The notes beneath the pieces are model-generated. The model searched no databases, had not been told where the DNA came from, and saw nothing but the letters and a program-made list of their open reading frames with translations. From assembly GCF_007830055.1 (NCBI RefSeq), contig NZ_VLLE01000006.1, forward strand, positions 434,001-498,000: a stretch of 64,000 nt of DNA, in the 5' to 3' direction. Origin of the DNA: Lacibacter cauensis. Lineage in GTDB: Bacteria > Bacteroidota > Bacteroidia > Chitinophagales > Chitinophagaceae. How positions within the stretch are numbered: position 1 is the stretch's first letter; the number at the start of each line of letters is the position of its first letter. A program made the position numbers and the translations under genes. This document shows positions 52,385 through 60,748 of this stretch, in pieces.

Positions 52385-53302
52385 TCAAATTCGCATGAGT
52401 TGCATGAAACAATCTTCAATTGTTGGCTGACCTTTCTTTATTTCCAATCCGGCAAAAGTTGCTGCCTGCAGCTCCTGCTCCAACTGTTCGGCTGTTGCAT
52501 GCTGCTTTAAGATGACATGATGATAAATGCCTGATGGGTACGCATTTTCTACAAAAGAAGATTCACGCACTTTATTCAACAGCTGCAACATGTTTGTTGA
52601 ACGCACTGCCAGCATTGTTTCCGCAAAGGATGCAACGATCTGTTGCGGCGTATCAATACTGAGAATAGAACCATTTTGAATCAATGCTACACGATCGCAC
52701 ATTTCTGCTTCATCCATATAGGGTGTTGATACAAGTATGGTAATACCTTGTTCTTTCAAACGCTTCAGCATTTCCCAAAATTCTTTTCTTGATACAGCAT
52801 CCACTCCTGTAGTCGGTTCATCTAAAAACAAAACCGTCGGCCTGTGAATGAGTGCACAACTCAACGCCAGTTTCTGTTTCATACCACCGGAAAGTTTTCC
52901 GGCTTTACGATCAGCAAACGGTTCTATCTGCACGTAGATGTCTTTGATGAGATCGTAGTTTTCATCAACGGTTGTATTAAAAATGGTCGCAAAAAAATCA
53001 AGGTTTTCTTTTACTGTTAAATCCTGGTACAACGAAAAACGGCCGGGCATATACCCTACCTGCTTCCGGATGGCTTTGTATTCGTTTACCACATTCATTC
53101 CTTCAACAGTTGCAGTTCCTTCATCTGCCAACAGCAATGTTGTGAGAATACGGAACAGCGATGTTTTACCTGCACCATCCGGACCGATAATGCCAAACAA
53201 TTCTCCTTTTTTTACTGAGAAAGAAATATCCTTCAAAGCGGGAGTGGTTTGTTTTTTAACCGTATACGATTTGCTGATATGTTGTACCTCTACAGAATAC
53301 AT
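52385..53302 (-). CDS. ABC-2 ATP-binding protein, YbhF N-terminal-domain-like
   Basis: 305 residues. Walker A GPDGAGKTS, canonical signature KLSGGMKQKLALSCAL, Walker B VLFLDEPTTGVD, H-loop STPYMDEAEMCDR (Pro in place of the usual His). A C-terminal regulatory region of about 80 residues follows. In E. coli, YbhF carries two such domains in one chain; here they are separate adjacent genes. It follows the HlyD gene by 5 bp. Confidence 0.9.
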   Translation of the reverse strand: MYSVEVQHISKSYTVKKQTTPALKDISFSVKKGELFGIIGPDGAGKTSLFRILTTLLLADEGTATVEGMNVVNEYKAIRKQVGYMPGRFSLYQDLTVKENLDFFATIFNTTVDENYDLIKDIYVQIEPFADRKAGKLSGGMKQKLALSCALIHRPTVLFLDEPTTGVDAVSRKEFWEMLKRLKEQGITILVSTPYMDEAEMCDRVALIQNGSILSIDTPQQIVASFAETMLAVRSTNMLQLLNKVRESSFVENAYPSGIYHHVILKQHATAEQLEQELQAATFAGLEIKKGQPTIEDCFMQLMRI

Positions 53303-53307
53303 TTTGC

Positions 53308-54246
53308 TTATTTAAACATTACTTCGCCGTACATACCAATCTTTAGATAACCATCATTCTTCACATCAATCTTAATTGCGTACACAAGATTTGCACGCTC
53401 CTCTTTTGTTTGAATGGTTTTTGGTGTAAACTCGGCTTTATCAGAAATCCATGTAATGTTGCCGTTCATTTCTTTGTATTGCTCTTTGCCTGCATCTACC
53501 ATTACTTTTACTTTTTGCCCGAGTTTAATCTGCGACAACTGATCGCCTGTAACGTAAGCTCGCAATTTCAATGTACTGAGGTCGGCAATTTTATACAATG
53601 CTTTTCCGGTTGATGTTAACTCTCCTGCTTCTGCATACTTAGTTAGGATTGTTCCGTTAATGGGGTTGATGATGTTTGCACGTTTCAACTGATCATCTAA
53701 CTGTGCTACTCTTTTTTGCAAAGGTTTTGATTCGCTCAACACAGCCCTGTTTTGTGTAGATACATTGCTTTGCTGCACAGCAATCTGTTGTTTGGTAACA
53801 TTCATTTGCTTTTTCACCACATCAATCTGTGCATTGATATCGTCGAGCTGCTTTCCTGTAGCAGCATCCTGTGCTACCAATTTCTCAATACGCTTTTGTT
53901 CGTGCAACAAATTATTCAGTTGCGATTGCTGAACAGCCAACTGATCCTGCAACAGTTTTACCTGTGGCGAAACATCAGCCGTTTTTTCGTTGAGCGAACT
54001 GATGCTGGCTTCTACCTGTTCTTTCTGCAATGAAATACCTTCTGCATCTACAACGCCAACAGTTTTATTAGCGGAAACAGTATCGCCTTCGTTGATGTTC
54101 AGTGAAATAATTTTTCCACTGATCTCTGATGAAACAATCACCTCAGTTGCTTCAAATGTGCCTGTTGCATCGAACTTTTGACCGCTGTTCTTACATGCAG
54201 CAAGTGCTGCCAGCGAAAGCATGATTAAAATAAACGTACGTACCAT
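53308..54246 (-). CDS. HlyD-family membrane fusion lipoprotein (YbhG-like)
   Basis: 312 residues. Lipobox LAAC (Cys at 18) anchors it to the inner membrane. Biotinyl-lipoyl half EISGKIISLNINEGDTVSANKTVG, a coiled-coil hairpin (about 75-180), second lipoyl half ANIINPINGTILTKYAEAGE, and a beta-barrel domain. It bridges the ABC-2 permeases and the TolC partner. It starts 1 bp from the tolC stop, so translation is coupled. Confidence 0.92.
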   Translation of the reverse strand: MVRTFILIMLSLAALAACKNSGQKFDATGTFEATEVIVSSEISGKIISLNINEGDTVSANKTVGVVDAEGISLQKEQVEASISSLNEKTADVSPQVKLLQDQLAVQQSQLNNLLHEQKRIEKLVAQDAATGKQLDDINAQIDVVKKQMNVTKQQIAVQQSNVSTQNRAVLSESKPLQKRVAQLDDQLKRANIINPINGTILTKYAEAGELTSTGKALYKIADLSTLKLRAYVTGDQLSQIKLGQKVKVMVDAGKEQYKEMNGNITWISDKAEFTPKTIQTKEERANLVYAIKIDVKNDGYLKIGMYGEVMFK

Positions 54247-54247
54247 A

Positions 54248-55501
54248 TTATTTTCCTTTGATCGTTTGATAATTTATTTGTGCCTGCAGTAACTGCAGCT
54301 GGTGAAGAATTAATGTCTGCCTTGCCTGGTCTTCTGCGTTTACCTCACGCAGGTAATCGTTGGCAGTAATAACACCGTTTTCAAGTTGTGCGTTTGCAGC
54401 TTCTTTTACTTTTATCCGCAGGTCGATAATTTCATTGTCTTTACTAATAAGTTGTTTGATCTTATCGATCTCCGCCTGCTGTTGTTTTAGCTGTGTGTTG
54501 GTGTTGAGCAGAAATACATCCTGCTGCACAGCAATGATCTGTTGATTTAAACCGATCAACTCTTTTTCTTTTTTAGCTGTGTACAATCCGCCGAAGGCCC
54601 AATTAAACCTTACACCGGTTACGTAGTACGTTGCAAACTTGTTCTCCAGAAAATTTAAACCAGGTCTTCCGTAACCACCCTGAAAGAAGAAACTTGTCTT
54701 TGGTAAATTTTTCGCTTTGATGAGATTGTTTTGCACACCCAACAGTTGTTGCTGCTTTTGGAAAAGATTGATCTCCGGTCTGCTTACTGTTGCATCATAT
54801 GCCGGTGACTGCACAACCGGCTTTTCCAGTTGTGTGGAGGGGATATAGTTTTCGCCTGTAAACAAGGTGAGCACATCCAGCAACCCTGTACGGGTGCTTT
54901 GCAATTCGATGATGCGTTGATCGATCTTCAACAGTTCGGCCTTGAGTAAATTAAGATTTGATTTGAACGCTACACCGCCATTCACCTGTGCTTCAATTTT
55001 CTTCAACCCGGTTTCAAGGTCTTTCCGAACGAGTTCTGTTTGCTTCAACTGTTCATCGATGTACAAAATACTGAGGTAAACCTGGTTGATGCGTTCGTTC
55101 AGTTTATACAACTCCACTTCTATCTTCTGGTCTTCCACTTCTGCATTCACCTGCTGCATAGCCGTTTGTTGTTTCAGCAAACCACCGTCGTAAATCATCT
55201 GGTTTACATCGGCTACCAGTTTGTATTGGTCTTTGCTCAACGGCTCAATGTTCACTCCCGGAAAAGGAATTTTTACCGTTGTTACTTCCGATTGATAAGT
55301 CGCTTGTCCGCTAAGAGACAGCTGCGGCAGAAAACCTTTGCGCAGGTTTTCGATACTGATATCTTTTACCTGCTTTACCAGGCCTTTCTGCTTTATAAGC
55401 GGGTATTGCTGCTTTGCTTTTTGCTGCACCTGCTCCAGCGTAATGGTTTGCGCAAAAGCGTACTGCGAAAAAAACAGGCAGAAAACGAGCAATTTGTTCA
55501 T
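54248..55501 (-). CDS. TolC-like outer membrane efflux protein
   Basis: 417 residues. Signal peptide (about 1-17, cleavage after YAFAQ), then two TolC helical repeats with periplasmic coiled coils (LENGVITANDYLREVNAEDQARQTLI is the C-terminal block). First structural gene of the efflux operon, 42 bp after the tetR stop. A TetR-type half-palindrome lies 10 bp before its ATG, so it is likely co-regulated with tetR but can be transcribed separately. Confidence 0.9.
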   Translation of the reverse strand: MNKLLVFCLFFSQYAFAQTITLEQVQQKAKQQYPLIKQKGLVKQVKDISIENLRKGFLPQLSLSGQATYQSEVTTVKIPFPGVNIEPLSKDQYKLVADVNQMIYDGGLLKQQTAMQQVNAEVEDQKIEVELYKLNERINQVYLSILYIDEQLKQTELVRKDLETGLKKIEAQVNGGVAFKSNLNLLKAELLKIDQRIIELQSTRTGLLDVLTLFTGENYIPSTQLEKPVVQSPAYDATVSRPEINLFQKQQQLLGVQNNLIKAKNLPKTSFFFQGGYGRPGLNFLENKFATYYVTGVRFNWAFGGLYTAKKEKELIGLNQQIIAVQQDVFLLNTNTQLKQQQAEIDKIKQLISKDNEIIDLRIKVKEAANAQLENGVITANDYLREVNAEDQARQTLILHQLQLLQAQINYQTIKGK

Positions 55502-55511
55502 ACATTAAATT

Positions 55512-55527
55512 TTAACCAAACAGTTAA
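55512..55527. promoter_or_regulatory. TetR operator-like box before tolC
   Basis: TTAACCAAACAGTTAA, an imperfect palindrome (five of seven outer pairs match) sharing TTAACCAAA and GTTAA with the perfect site before tetR. Located 10 bp upstream of the tolC ATG. Confidence 0.65.
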
Positions 55528-55543
55528 ACTGTGTTCAAAAAAA

Positions 55544-56161
55544 TTATTTTCTAATCGAATCGATGATAAAACGGGGTATTTCTTTTTTCCGTTGTTCCAT
55601 AGCGTGCCGGAACTGAAATTCATCCAGCCCAAGGTTCATTTGAAAGATGGGTTTTGCCACAAACGGAAAGATGGTCATCGACAGCAGGTTCATCATCAGC
55701 TGTAACGGGCTGATGGGTTTAATCTTTCCTTTCTGCACCTCTTCTTCAATCTGCTTTAGAAATTTTGACGGATTTGGTTTTTGTTTATCGCCCCAAACTT
55801 TCTTCATAAAATAAACAGGATCCTGATTCACCTCGTTCATTACAAACAAAGGCAGATAAGGGTTTTCAATCACAACTGTAATATATTCGTCACAGAATCT
55901 TTCGATCTTGGTATACAGATCATCATCAGAATTCAGCACTTCATTTACTTTCGGAAAAAGGTGAGCAGCTGCTTCTTCAAAAATTTTTCCAAACAGCTTT
56001 TCCTTGCTTTCGAAATAATAATGCAACAGAGCCTTGTTTATGCCTGCTTCATCAGCTATATCCTGCATGCGGGCACCATACATGCCCTTTTTAATGAACA
56101 CATTCCGTGCAGCCTGCAAAATGGCCTCCTCTGTTGTATGGTCTTTTAAACGCTTTGCCAT
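55544..56161 (-). CDS. TetR/AcrR family transcriptional regulator
   Basis: 205 residues. N-terminal helix-turn-helix: EEAILQAARNVFIKKGMYGARMQDIADEAGINKALLHYYFESKEKLF, the typical TetR pattern (quoted region at about 12-57, key motif LLHYYFESKE). The C-terminal ligand-binding domain is all-helical. It probably represses itself and the efflux operon until the pump substrate binds. Two matching boxes are seen, one 4 bp before its own ATG and one before tolC. A perfect -7 box (TACTTTTG, 56188-56181) precedes the operator. Confidence 0.93.
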   Translation of the reverse strand: MAKRLKDHTTEEAILQAARNVFIKKGMYGARMQDIADEAGINKALLHYYFESKEKLFGKIFEEAAAHLFPKVNEVLNSDDDLYTKIERFCDEYITVVIENPYLPLFVMNEVNQDPVYFMKKVWGDKQKPNPSKFLKQIEEEVQKGKIKPISPLQLMMNLLSMTIFPFVAKPIFQMNLGLDEFQFRHAMEQRKKEIPRFIIDSIRK

Positions 56162-56164
56162 TAT

Positions 56165-56188
56165 TTAACCAAATGGTTAACAAAAGTA
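56165..56188 (-). promoter_or_regulatory. tetR promoter and operator
   Basis: Perfect palindrome TTAACCA-AA-TGGTTAA (56165-56180) lies between the -7 box TACTTTTG (56188-56181, minus strand) and the tetR ATG. A repressor here would sit on the transcription start. The site is also within reach of the plus-strand dehydrogenase gene starting at 56272. Confidence 0.75.
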
Positions 56189-56271
56189 AATATCCAATTC
56201 CGTTGCTCCAAGCTTTTTTCTGTTTATTTTTAGTTGTCCTAACCAATTTTCAAAAAACCTTCCTCATCACT

Positions 56272-57234
56272 ATGCTCGCAAGTTACCGCCCCCACTATGG
56301 TGGACCAGAAATTCTAAGCATCAAAGAACTTCCTAAACCGCATCCTGCAGATGATGAACTGTTGATACGTGTACACGTAAGCACTGTTAACAGAACCGAC
56401 TGTGGTGTATTGTGGGGAGCGCCCTTCATCTTTCGTTTTTTTGTGGGCTTTCCAAAAGCAAGGCATGTAAGTACAGGCACCGATTTTGCCGGCGTGGTGG
56501 AAGCGGTTGGTAAAAATGTTACCCGCTTTAAACCAGGCGACAGGCTGTTCGGCTTCAACGATCACGGAGCAGCAACACATGCAGCTTATGTTGTACAAAA
56601 AGAAACAGCAGCTCTTGCCTTAATGCCCGATGATTGTTCGTTTGAAGATGCTGCTGCCAGTGCAGAAGGCGCACACTATGCATGGAACTACATTCGCAAA
56701 GCAAACATGCAGGCGGGCGACGATGTACTGGTGTACGGTGCTTCGGGAGCAATTGGTTCGGCCGCTGTGCAAATTTTAAAAAATCATACTGGTGCAAATG
56801 TTACGGCCGTATGCAACGGTAAAACTATTGAACGCATACGGTCACTTGGTATTGACAAAGTCATAAACTACGAAACAGAAGATTTTACTGCTACTAAACA
56901 ACGGTACAATCATATACTTGATGCAGTGGGTAAAAGCAGCTTTGCTGTTTGCAAACAACTGTTAAAAGAGAAAGGCAAATACATGTCATCGGAGCTTGGC
57001 CCAGGCAACGAAAATCTGTACCTGCCGTTTACGACGATGTTCACATCAAAGCAAATGATTTTTCCCATACCAACAGACATCAGAGGAACTTTAGCGTTGA
57101 TGCAACAACTGCTGGCAGCGAAAAAATTCAAACCGCTAATCGACCGCAGTTACCAACTTGACCAACTGGCAGAAGCATTTACATATGTTAACAGCGGACA
57201 GAAAACAGGTAATGTTTTAATTATAATGCCATAA
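56272..57234 (+). CDS. MDR-type NAD(P)-dependent alcohol dehydrogenase/quinone oxidoreductase
   Basis: 320 residues from MLASYRPHYGGPEIL. The open frame runs back to 56107 but overlaps tetR antisense and is not used. GroES-like N-terminal domain (VHVSTVNRTDCGVL, TGTDFAGVVEAVGKNVTRFKPGDRLFGF) and Rossmann domain (VLVYGASGAIGSAAVQIL, ILDAVGKSSF). No structural-zinc Cys cluster is visible, as in quinone oxidoreductase-type members. It may share the TetR operator region. Probably reduces a small aldehyde, enone or quinone. Confidence 0.88.
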   Translation: MLASYRPHYGGPEILSIKELPKPHPADDELLIRVHVSTVNRTDCGVLWGAPFIFRFFVGFPKARHVSTGTDFAGVVEAVGKNVTRFKPGDRLFGFNDHGAATHAAYVVQKETAALALMPDDCSFEDAAASAEGAHYAWNYIRKANMQAGDDVLVYGASGAIGSAAVQILKNHTGANVTAVCNGKTIERIRSLGIDKVINYETEDFTATKQRYNHILDAVGKSSFAVCKQLLKEKGKYMSSELGPGNENLYLPFTTMFTSKQMIFPIPTDIRGTLALMQQLLAAKKFKPLIDRSYQLDQLAEAFTYVNSGQKTGNVLIIMP

Positions 57235-57239
57235 TAAAC

Positions 57240-57264
57240 GAGCGTTGCAAGGCAACGCTCTTTT
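57240..57264. terminator. Terminator between the dehydrogenase and hmgA
   Basis: A perfect 9 bp stem GAGCGTTGC / GCAACGCTC (57240-57248, 57252-57260), 3 nt loop and a plus-strand TTTT. Convergent genes lie on both sides. Confidence 0.85.
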
Positions 57265-57279
57265 ATCGTTCATAAAGAA

Positions 57280-58437
57280 TTATTCAGCCCAGCTCATGCT
57301 ATAATTTTCATTTTCAATTTCAAGTGCCTGCTTCGTTAACATTAATGGTCGGAAAGTATCTACCATTACCGCCAGTTCTTTGGTTTCCTTTGCACCAATG
57401 CTCTTTTCAACCGCACCGGGGTGCGGACCATGTGGTATACCTGCAGGATGAAGTGTGATCATTCCTCTTGTTACATTTTTTCGGCTCATAAAATCACCAT
57501 CCACATAATAAATCACTTCATCACTATCAATATTGCTGTGATTGTACGGAGCCGGGATTGCATTGGGATGATAATCGTACAAACGTGGCACAAACGAGCA
57601 AACCACAAACGCATTTGTTTCGAAGGTTTGGTGCACAGGTGGTGGCTGATGTACACGGCCGGTGATAGGTTCAAAATCATGAATAGAAAAAATGTATGGA
57701 TAGCAGCAGCCATCCCAGCCCACTACATCAAACGGATGCGTACCATAGTGCAAACCGTACAGCATCCCTTTCTTTTTTGCACGGATCAGGAAATCAGCTT
57801 TTTCATCATAAGTTTTCAAATCCTGCGGCTTACGGATATCCCTTTCGCAATATGGCGCATGTTCCATCAATTGCCCATACTTACTCATGTATCGTTTTGG
57901 AAAACGAAGCGGCGTAAACGATTCTACAATAAACAACCGGTTCCGGTCATCGTTAAATTCTATCTGATAAATTGTACCCCTTGGCAACACAATATAATCG
58001 CCGTAACCAAAAGGCAAATCACCATACTGTGTTTTTACCGTACCGCTTCCTTCATGTACAAAAATCATTTCATCGGCATCGGTATTCTTGTAGAAATAAT
58101 CTGCCGTTCCACTTGTTGGCGCAGCTAATACAATATGGCAATCGCTGTTGACCAATACCGGAGTACGGCTTTCCAAAAACTCACCGCCAGGCTTAATGTG
58201 AAAACCTTCAAAACAACGATGCTTGAGCATTTTCTCTTCGGCTATCTGCGGACTTACATCTACCTGTGGTTCTGTTTTAATGATCTGTGTGGGTGGATGA
58301 CAATGATACAGCAATGAATAATCATCACTGAAACCTTCGGTTGAAAATAACTGTTCGCTGTACAAACCGCCATCAGGCTTGCGAAACTGAGTATGACGTT
58401 TGTGCGGAATTTTTCCCAATGTATAATAGTGAGCCAT
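57280..58437 (-). CDS. hmgA: Homogentisate 1,2-dioxygenase
   Basis: 385 residues. Non-heme iron dioxygenase that opens the homogentisate ring in tyrosine/phenylalanine catabolism to maleylacetoacetate. Seen: PPPVHQTFETNAFVVCSFVPR with iron-ligand region, NHSNIDSDEVIYYVDGDF, and HPAGIPHGPHPGA near the end. Shorter than the human enzyme (445) but in keeping with bacterial relatives. It is monocistronic; the other tyrosine-degradation genes are not in the window. Products feed acetoacetate, the substrate of the CoA-transferase at 30-31 kb. Confidence 0.93.
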   Translation of the reverse strand: MAHYYTLGKIPHKRHTQFRKPDGGLYSEQLFSTEGFSDDYSLLYHCHPPTQIIKTEPQVDVSPQIAEEKMLKHRCFEGFHIKPGGEFLESRTPVLVNSDCHIVLAAPTSGTADYFYKNTDADEMIFVHEGSGTVKTQYGDLPFGYGDYIVLPRGTIYQIEFNDDRNRLFIVESFTPLRFPKRYMSKYGQLMEHAPYCERDIRKPQDLKTYDEKADFLIRAKKKGMLYGLHYGTHPFDVVGWDGCCYPYIFSIHDFEPITGRVHQPPPVHQTFETNAFVVCSFVPRLYDYHPNAIPAPYNHSNIDSDEVIYYVDGDFMSRKNVTRGMITLHPAGIPHGPHPGAVEKSIGAKETKELAVMVDTFRPLMLTKQALEIENENYSMSWAE

Positions 58438-58476
58438 AAAATAATGTCTGATTTAGGATGTATGATTTTTGATTTG

Positions 58477-58571
58477 GTCGGAAAGAAGTCAGTCCGGAAG
58501 ACAGAAAAGAATCGTGCTGCTCAACTAGTAGCAGAACGCTTTCGGTCTTTCTAACTTTCGGACTTACCGAC
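58477..58571. repeat. Intergenic inverted-repeat element, GTCGGAAAG type
   Basis: The ends GTCGG (58477-58481) and CCGAC (58567-58571) begin two imperfect inverted arms of about 28 nt (GTCGGAAAG... and GTCGGTAAGTCCG... when read inward). A small CTGCT / AGCAG hairpin lies in the middle. The AGTCCGGAAGA phrase recurs at 63536-63546. No coding content. It fills most of the 263 bp gap before the phosphodiesterase gene. Confidence 0.6.
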
Positions 58572-58700
58572 GGTTAACTCAAGCGAAGTAATAAGAAAAC
58601 TATATTTCCATTTTCTTTTATCAATCCAATAAGTGAAATTGCGGAAGAATGGCATAACATCGTTTTATCTATCAAACTTACATAAACTTTACCTACTACA

Positions 58701-59201
58701 TTGACACGAATAGGTCTTATATCAGATACACATGGCTATTTAGATGAAGCAGTGTTTGAACATTTTAAACAATGCGATGAACTATGGCATGCTGGTGATT
58801 TTGGAAATGTGGAGCTGGCAAACCGTCTGGCCGCTTTGAGCGGCCTGACGCTGAGAGGCGTTTACGGCAATATTGATGGACAAGATGTTCGTTCTGTTTA
58901 TCCCGAGCAATTGGTTTTCCATTGCGAAGAAGTAAAAGTAATGATGCGGCATATTGGTGGCGCACCGCCCAAATACAATCCCGAAACAAGAAAAGAACTG
59001 CAGCTGCACAAGCCGCAATTGTTTATTGCCGGTCATTCGCATATTTTAAAAGTGATGTACGACGATAAAATCAACTGCCTGCACATGAACCCCGGTGCAG
59101 CAGGCAAACAGGGCTGGCATAAAGTACGCACCATTATCCGTTTTGTAATTGACGGCAACAACATGAAAGATTGCGAAGTGATAGAGTTGGGCAAACGCTG
59201 A
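58701..59201 (+). CDS. YfcE/MJ0936-type metallophosphoesterase
   Basis: 166 residues with a TTG start (TTG ACA CGA); no in-frame ATG precedes it and the next residues IGLISDTHG are the conserved beginning. Metal ligands: SDTHG (Asp 8, His 10), HAGDFGN, VYGNIDG, and FIAGHSHI. Known relatives hydrolyse phosphodiesters in vitro; physiological substrate unknown. Cytoplasmic. Followed by a strong terminator. Confidence 0.9.
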   Translation: MTRIGLISDTHGYLDEAVFEHFKQCDELWHAGDFGNVELANRLAALSGLTLRGVYGNIDGQDVRSVYPEQLVFHCEEVKVMMRHIGGAPPKYNPETRKELQLHKPQLFIAGHSHILKVMYDDKINCLHMNPGAAGKQGWHKVRTIIRFVIDGNNMKDCEVIELGKR

Positions 59202-59230
59202 TTAAGCAATTCGATAACAGAAGTAAACAA

Positions 59231-59259
59231 GAACGCCCATCGATAATCGATGGGCGTTC
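59231..59259. terminator. Bidirectional terminator
   Basis: A perfect 13 bp stem (59231-59243 with 59247-59259, GAACGCCCATCGA) and a 3 nt loop, followed by TTTATTTTAA on the plus strand, between convergent genes. Confidence 0.88.
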
Positions 59260-59276
59260 ATTTATTTTAAGAAAAC

Positions 59277-59717
59277 TTACATACCGGGAAACCATGGGCG
59301 TGCAATCGCTTCACGGAAAGGCCAGGGCACTGCAGCCAGAATTAAAATTAATGCCACAACATACATCCACGATGCAGCGCTGTAGTTTTGCTTTTTTGCA
59401 CGACCCCGTGCCATGGTGATGAGTACAATAGCCAAGATCATAGCGCTGATATGTTCAACCACCCAGAAACGGGCAAAACTGTCTTTCATTACATTACCAA
59501 AACCACCCAAACGCTCAATCATATGAAAGCCCACTGCTTCATTGTTGAAATATTGAAACAAGCCCAGCAGCAACGTAATGTGTGCAGAAATAAGCAAGAA
59601 CAAACTTGTTTTTTGCAAACCGCCTTTCTTGGTAAACGCCTGGAACAAGGCAATTAACAACAGAATTAAAATAACCCAGCGCAGCACGTTATGCAAATGA
59701 ACCAGACCTGTGTACAT
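59277..59717 (-). CDS. Four-helix membrane protein, cytochrome b561-like
   Basis: 146 residues from MYTGLVHLHNVLRWVILI. The frame extends upstream to 59945, but those codons are low-quality and overlap the next promoter. Four membrane helices (about 10-27, 40-58, 88-105, 118-135). His residues on helices (HLHNVLRW, SAHITLL, VEHISAM) could bind heme, as in small cytochrome b-like Bacteroidota proteins, but this is inference. Its leader contains tttgaaaatttgaaaatga, shared with scoB. Confidence 0.8.
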   Translation of the reverse strand: MYTGLVHLHNVLRWVILILLLIALFQAFTKKGGLQKTSLFLLISAHITLLLGLFQYFNNEAVGFHMIERLGGFGNVMKDSFARFWVVEHISAMILAIVLITMARGRAKKQNYSAASWMYVVALILILAAVPWPFREAIARPWFPGM

Positions 59718-59837
59718 AATTTTGAAAATTTGAAAATGAACGAATTTGATGATTTCGGCACAAAGTAAAGTGCAGATTGCCATACAGCAAAACAGAATTA
59801 TAAAAAACGCTAACTTTAAACAGCTAATAACAAGGCT

Positions 59838-60176
59838 ATGAAAAAAATTCTGCTCCCCTGCTTCCTTATTTGTGCTGCTGCAGGTACTAAAGCACAAACG
59901 GCACCAGTACTTGTAACCGATACAACACAGCTTATGCAACAGCAACTGCTGTTACTTAACCGGGTTATCAGCAAAAAGAACAATGCAACTGTATATGCAC
60001 TGCCGCAAGATGGTATGCCCTGTTTGGTGCCCGACTCATCTGCATGGACCCTGATGCCAAATGTTAAACCAGACAATGTTACAACCGGAGTAATACCCAA
60101 CCCTTACAAACCAAAAACATTTCCCAGAACACTGATGCTTCCTCCTGCAAAAACATCGCCTCAAAAAGAAAAGTAA
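59838..60176 (+). CDS. Small exported hypothetical protein
   Basis: 112 residues. Clear signal peptide (MKKILLPCFLICAAAGTKAQ, cleavage after KAQ). The mature 90 residues are Pro-rich towards the end (IPNPYKPKTFPRTLMLPPAKTSP) and include NATVYALPQDGMPCLVPD. No domain recognised. A near-consensus -7 box (TAACTTTA) lies about 25 bp upstream. Periplasmic or surface location likely. Confidence 0.75.
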   Translation: MKKILLPCFLICAAAGTKAQTAPVLVTDTTQLMQQQLLLLNRVISKKNNATVYALPQDGMPCLVPDSSAWTLMPNVKPDNVTTGVIPNPYKPKTFPRTLMLPPAKTSPQKEK

Positions 60177-60317
60177 CGAACACTGCTTAAACGCTGTTGC
60201 GATTCTGCACCAGTACAAAAGATTGAAGCGTCTAAGTACAATTGTGTATTGCCGTAAATCAGCAGCTGTTTACTGACGATAATCATAGATTACAGCAGAG
60301 CCTTATGGTAAGTTTAC

Positions 60318-60342
60318 GTTGTAATCAACAATCGATTACAAC
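60318..60342. promoter_or_regulatory. Palindrome before the coiled-coil gene
   Basis: GTTGTAATC-N7-GATTACAAC, perfect 9 bp arms, 32 bp before the ATG at 60375. Operator-like; no adjacent regulator gene. The rest of the 198 bp gap (60177-60374) shows no gene. Confidence 0.5.
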
Positions 60343-60374
60343 TTTAAAATCCAAACCCTAAAAATCCTCAGGTT

Positions 60375-60746
60375 ATGAAAACCAATTTGTATTTACAGGA
60401 ACTATCCGGCTGGCAGTGGGAAATCTGCGGCTTTCAAAAAGCAGCTTTGATTATCGAAGAACGTCTCGATGCCATGCACAAAAACATCAAATCAAATGCA
60501 GTAAAACATTTACTCATTGGCCGTTTACTCGAACGTTTTCTTGTTGAAGAGAAAGAACTGAATGAACTGGAAAAGGCAATTCTCAACGAAAAGGAAGCCA
60601 TTCATCAACTCAAACTCAATAAAGAATCCTTACAACAACTGGAAAAAGGGCACGAACAAATCAGTAAACGCATCAGCAAAGAAGAACAGGTATTCCCTGC
60701 GCTGAAAAGCGATTACTATCAACTGCTGGAAGAACTATTGATGTAA
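60375..60746 (+). CDS. Hypothetical coiled-coil protein
   Basis: 123 residues, no signal, no membrane segment. From about 60 to 110 it is a heptad-like, Glu/Lys-rich helix (ELNELEKAILNEKEAI, LNKESLQQLEKGHEQI). The start MKTNLYLQELSGWQWEIC is compact and hydrophobic. Cytoplasmic structural or regulatory protein; family not recognised. It is convergent with the TolB-like gene, only 2 bp between stops, and preceded by a perfect palindrome. Confidence 0.7.
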   Translation: MKTNLYLQELSGWQWEICGFQKAALIIEERLDAMHKNIKSNAVKHLLIGRLLERFLVEEKELNELEKAILNEKEAIHQLKLNKESLQQLEKGHEQISKRISKEEQVFPALKSDYYQLLEELLM

Positions 60747-60748
60747 AC

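Noticed and set aside
55040-55705. 221-codon plus-strand ORF opposite tolC and tetR
   Set aside because: Lies antisense to two well-supported genes, rich in Phe/Leu/His as expected for a reverse-frame shadow, no domain.
56107-56271. Upstream extension of the dehydrogenase frame by 55 codons
   Set aside because: Overlaps the tetR 5' end and its operator; the sequence is unlike the GroES-like fold start.
57421-58128. 235-codon plus-strand ORF opposite hmgA
   Set aside because: Fully antisense to a clear homogentisate dioxygenase; composition typical of an antisense frame.
59718-59945. Upstream extension of the b561-like frame by 76 codons
   Set aside because: Cys/Phe-rich, overlaps the start of the convergently unrelated small exported protein gene and the leader repeat.
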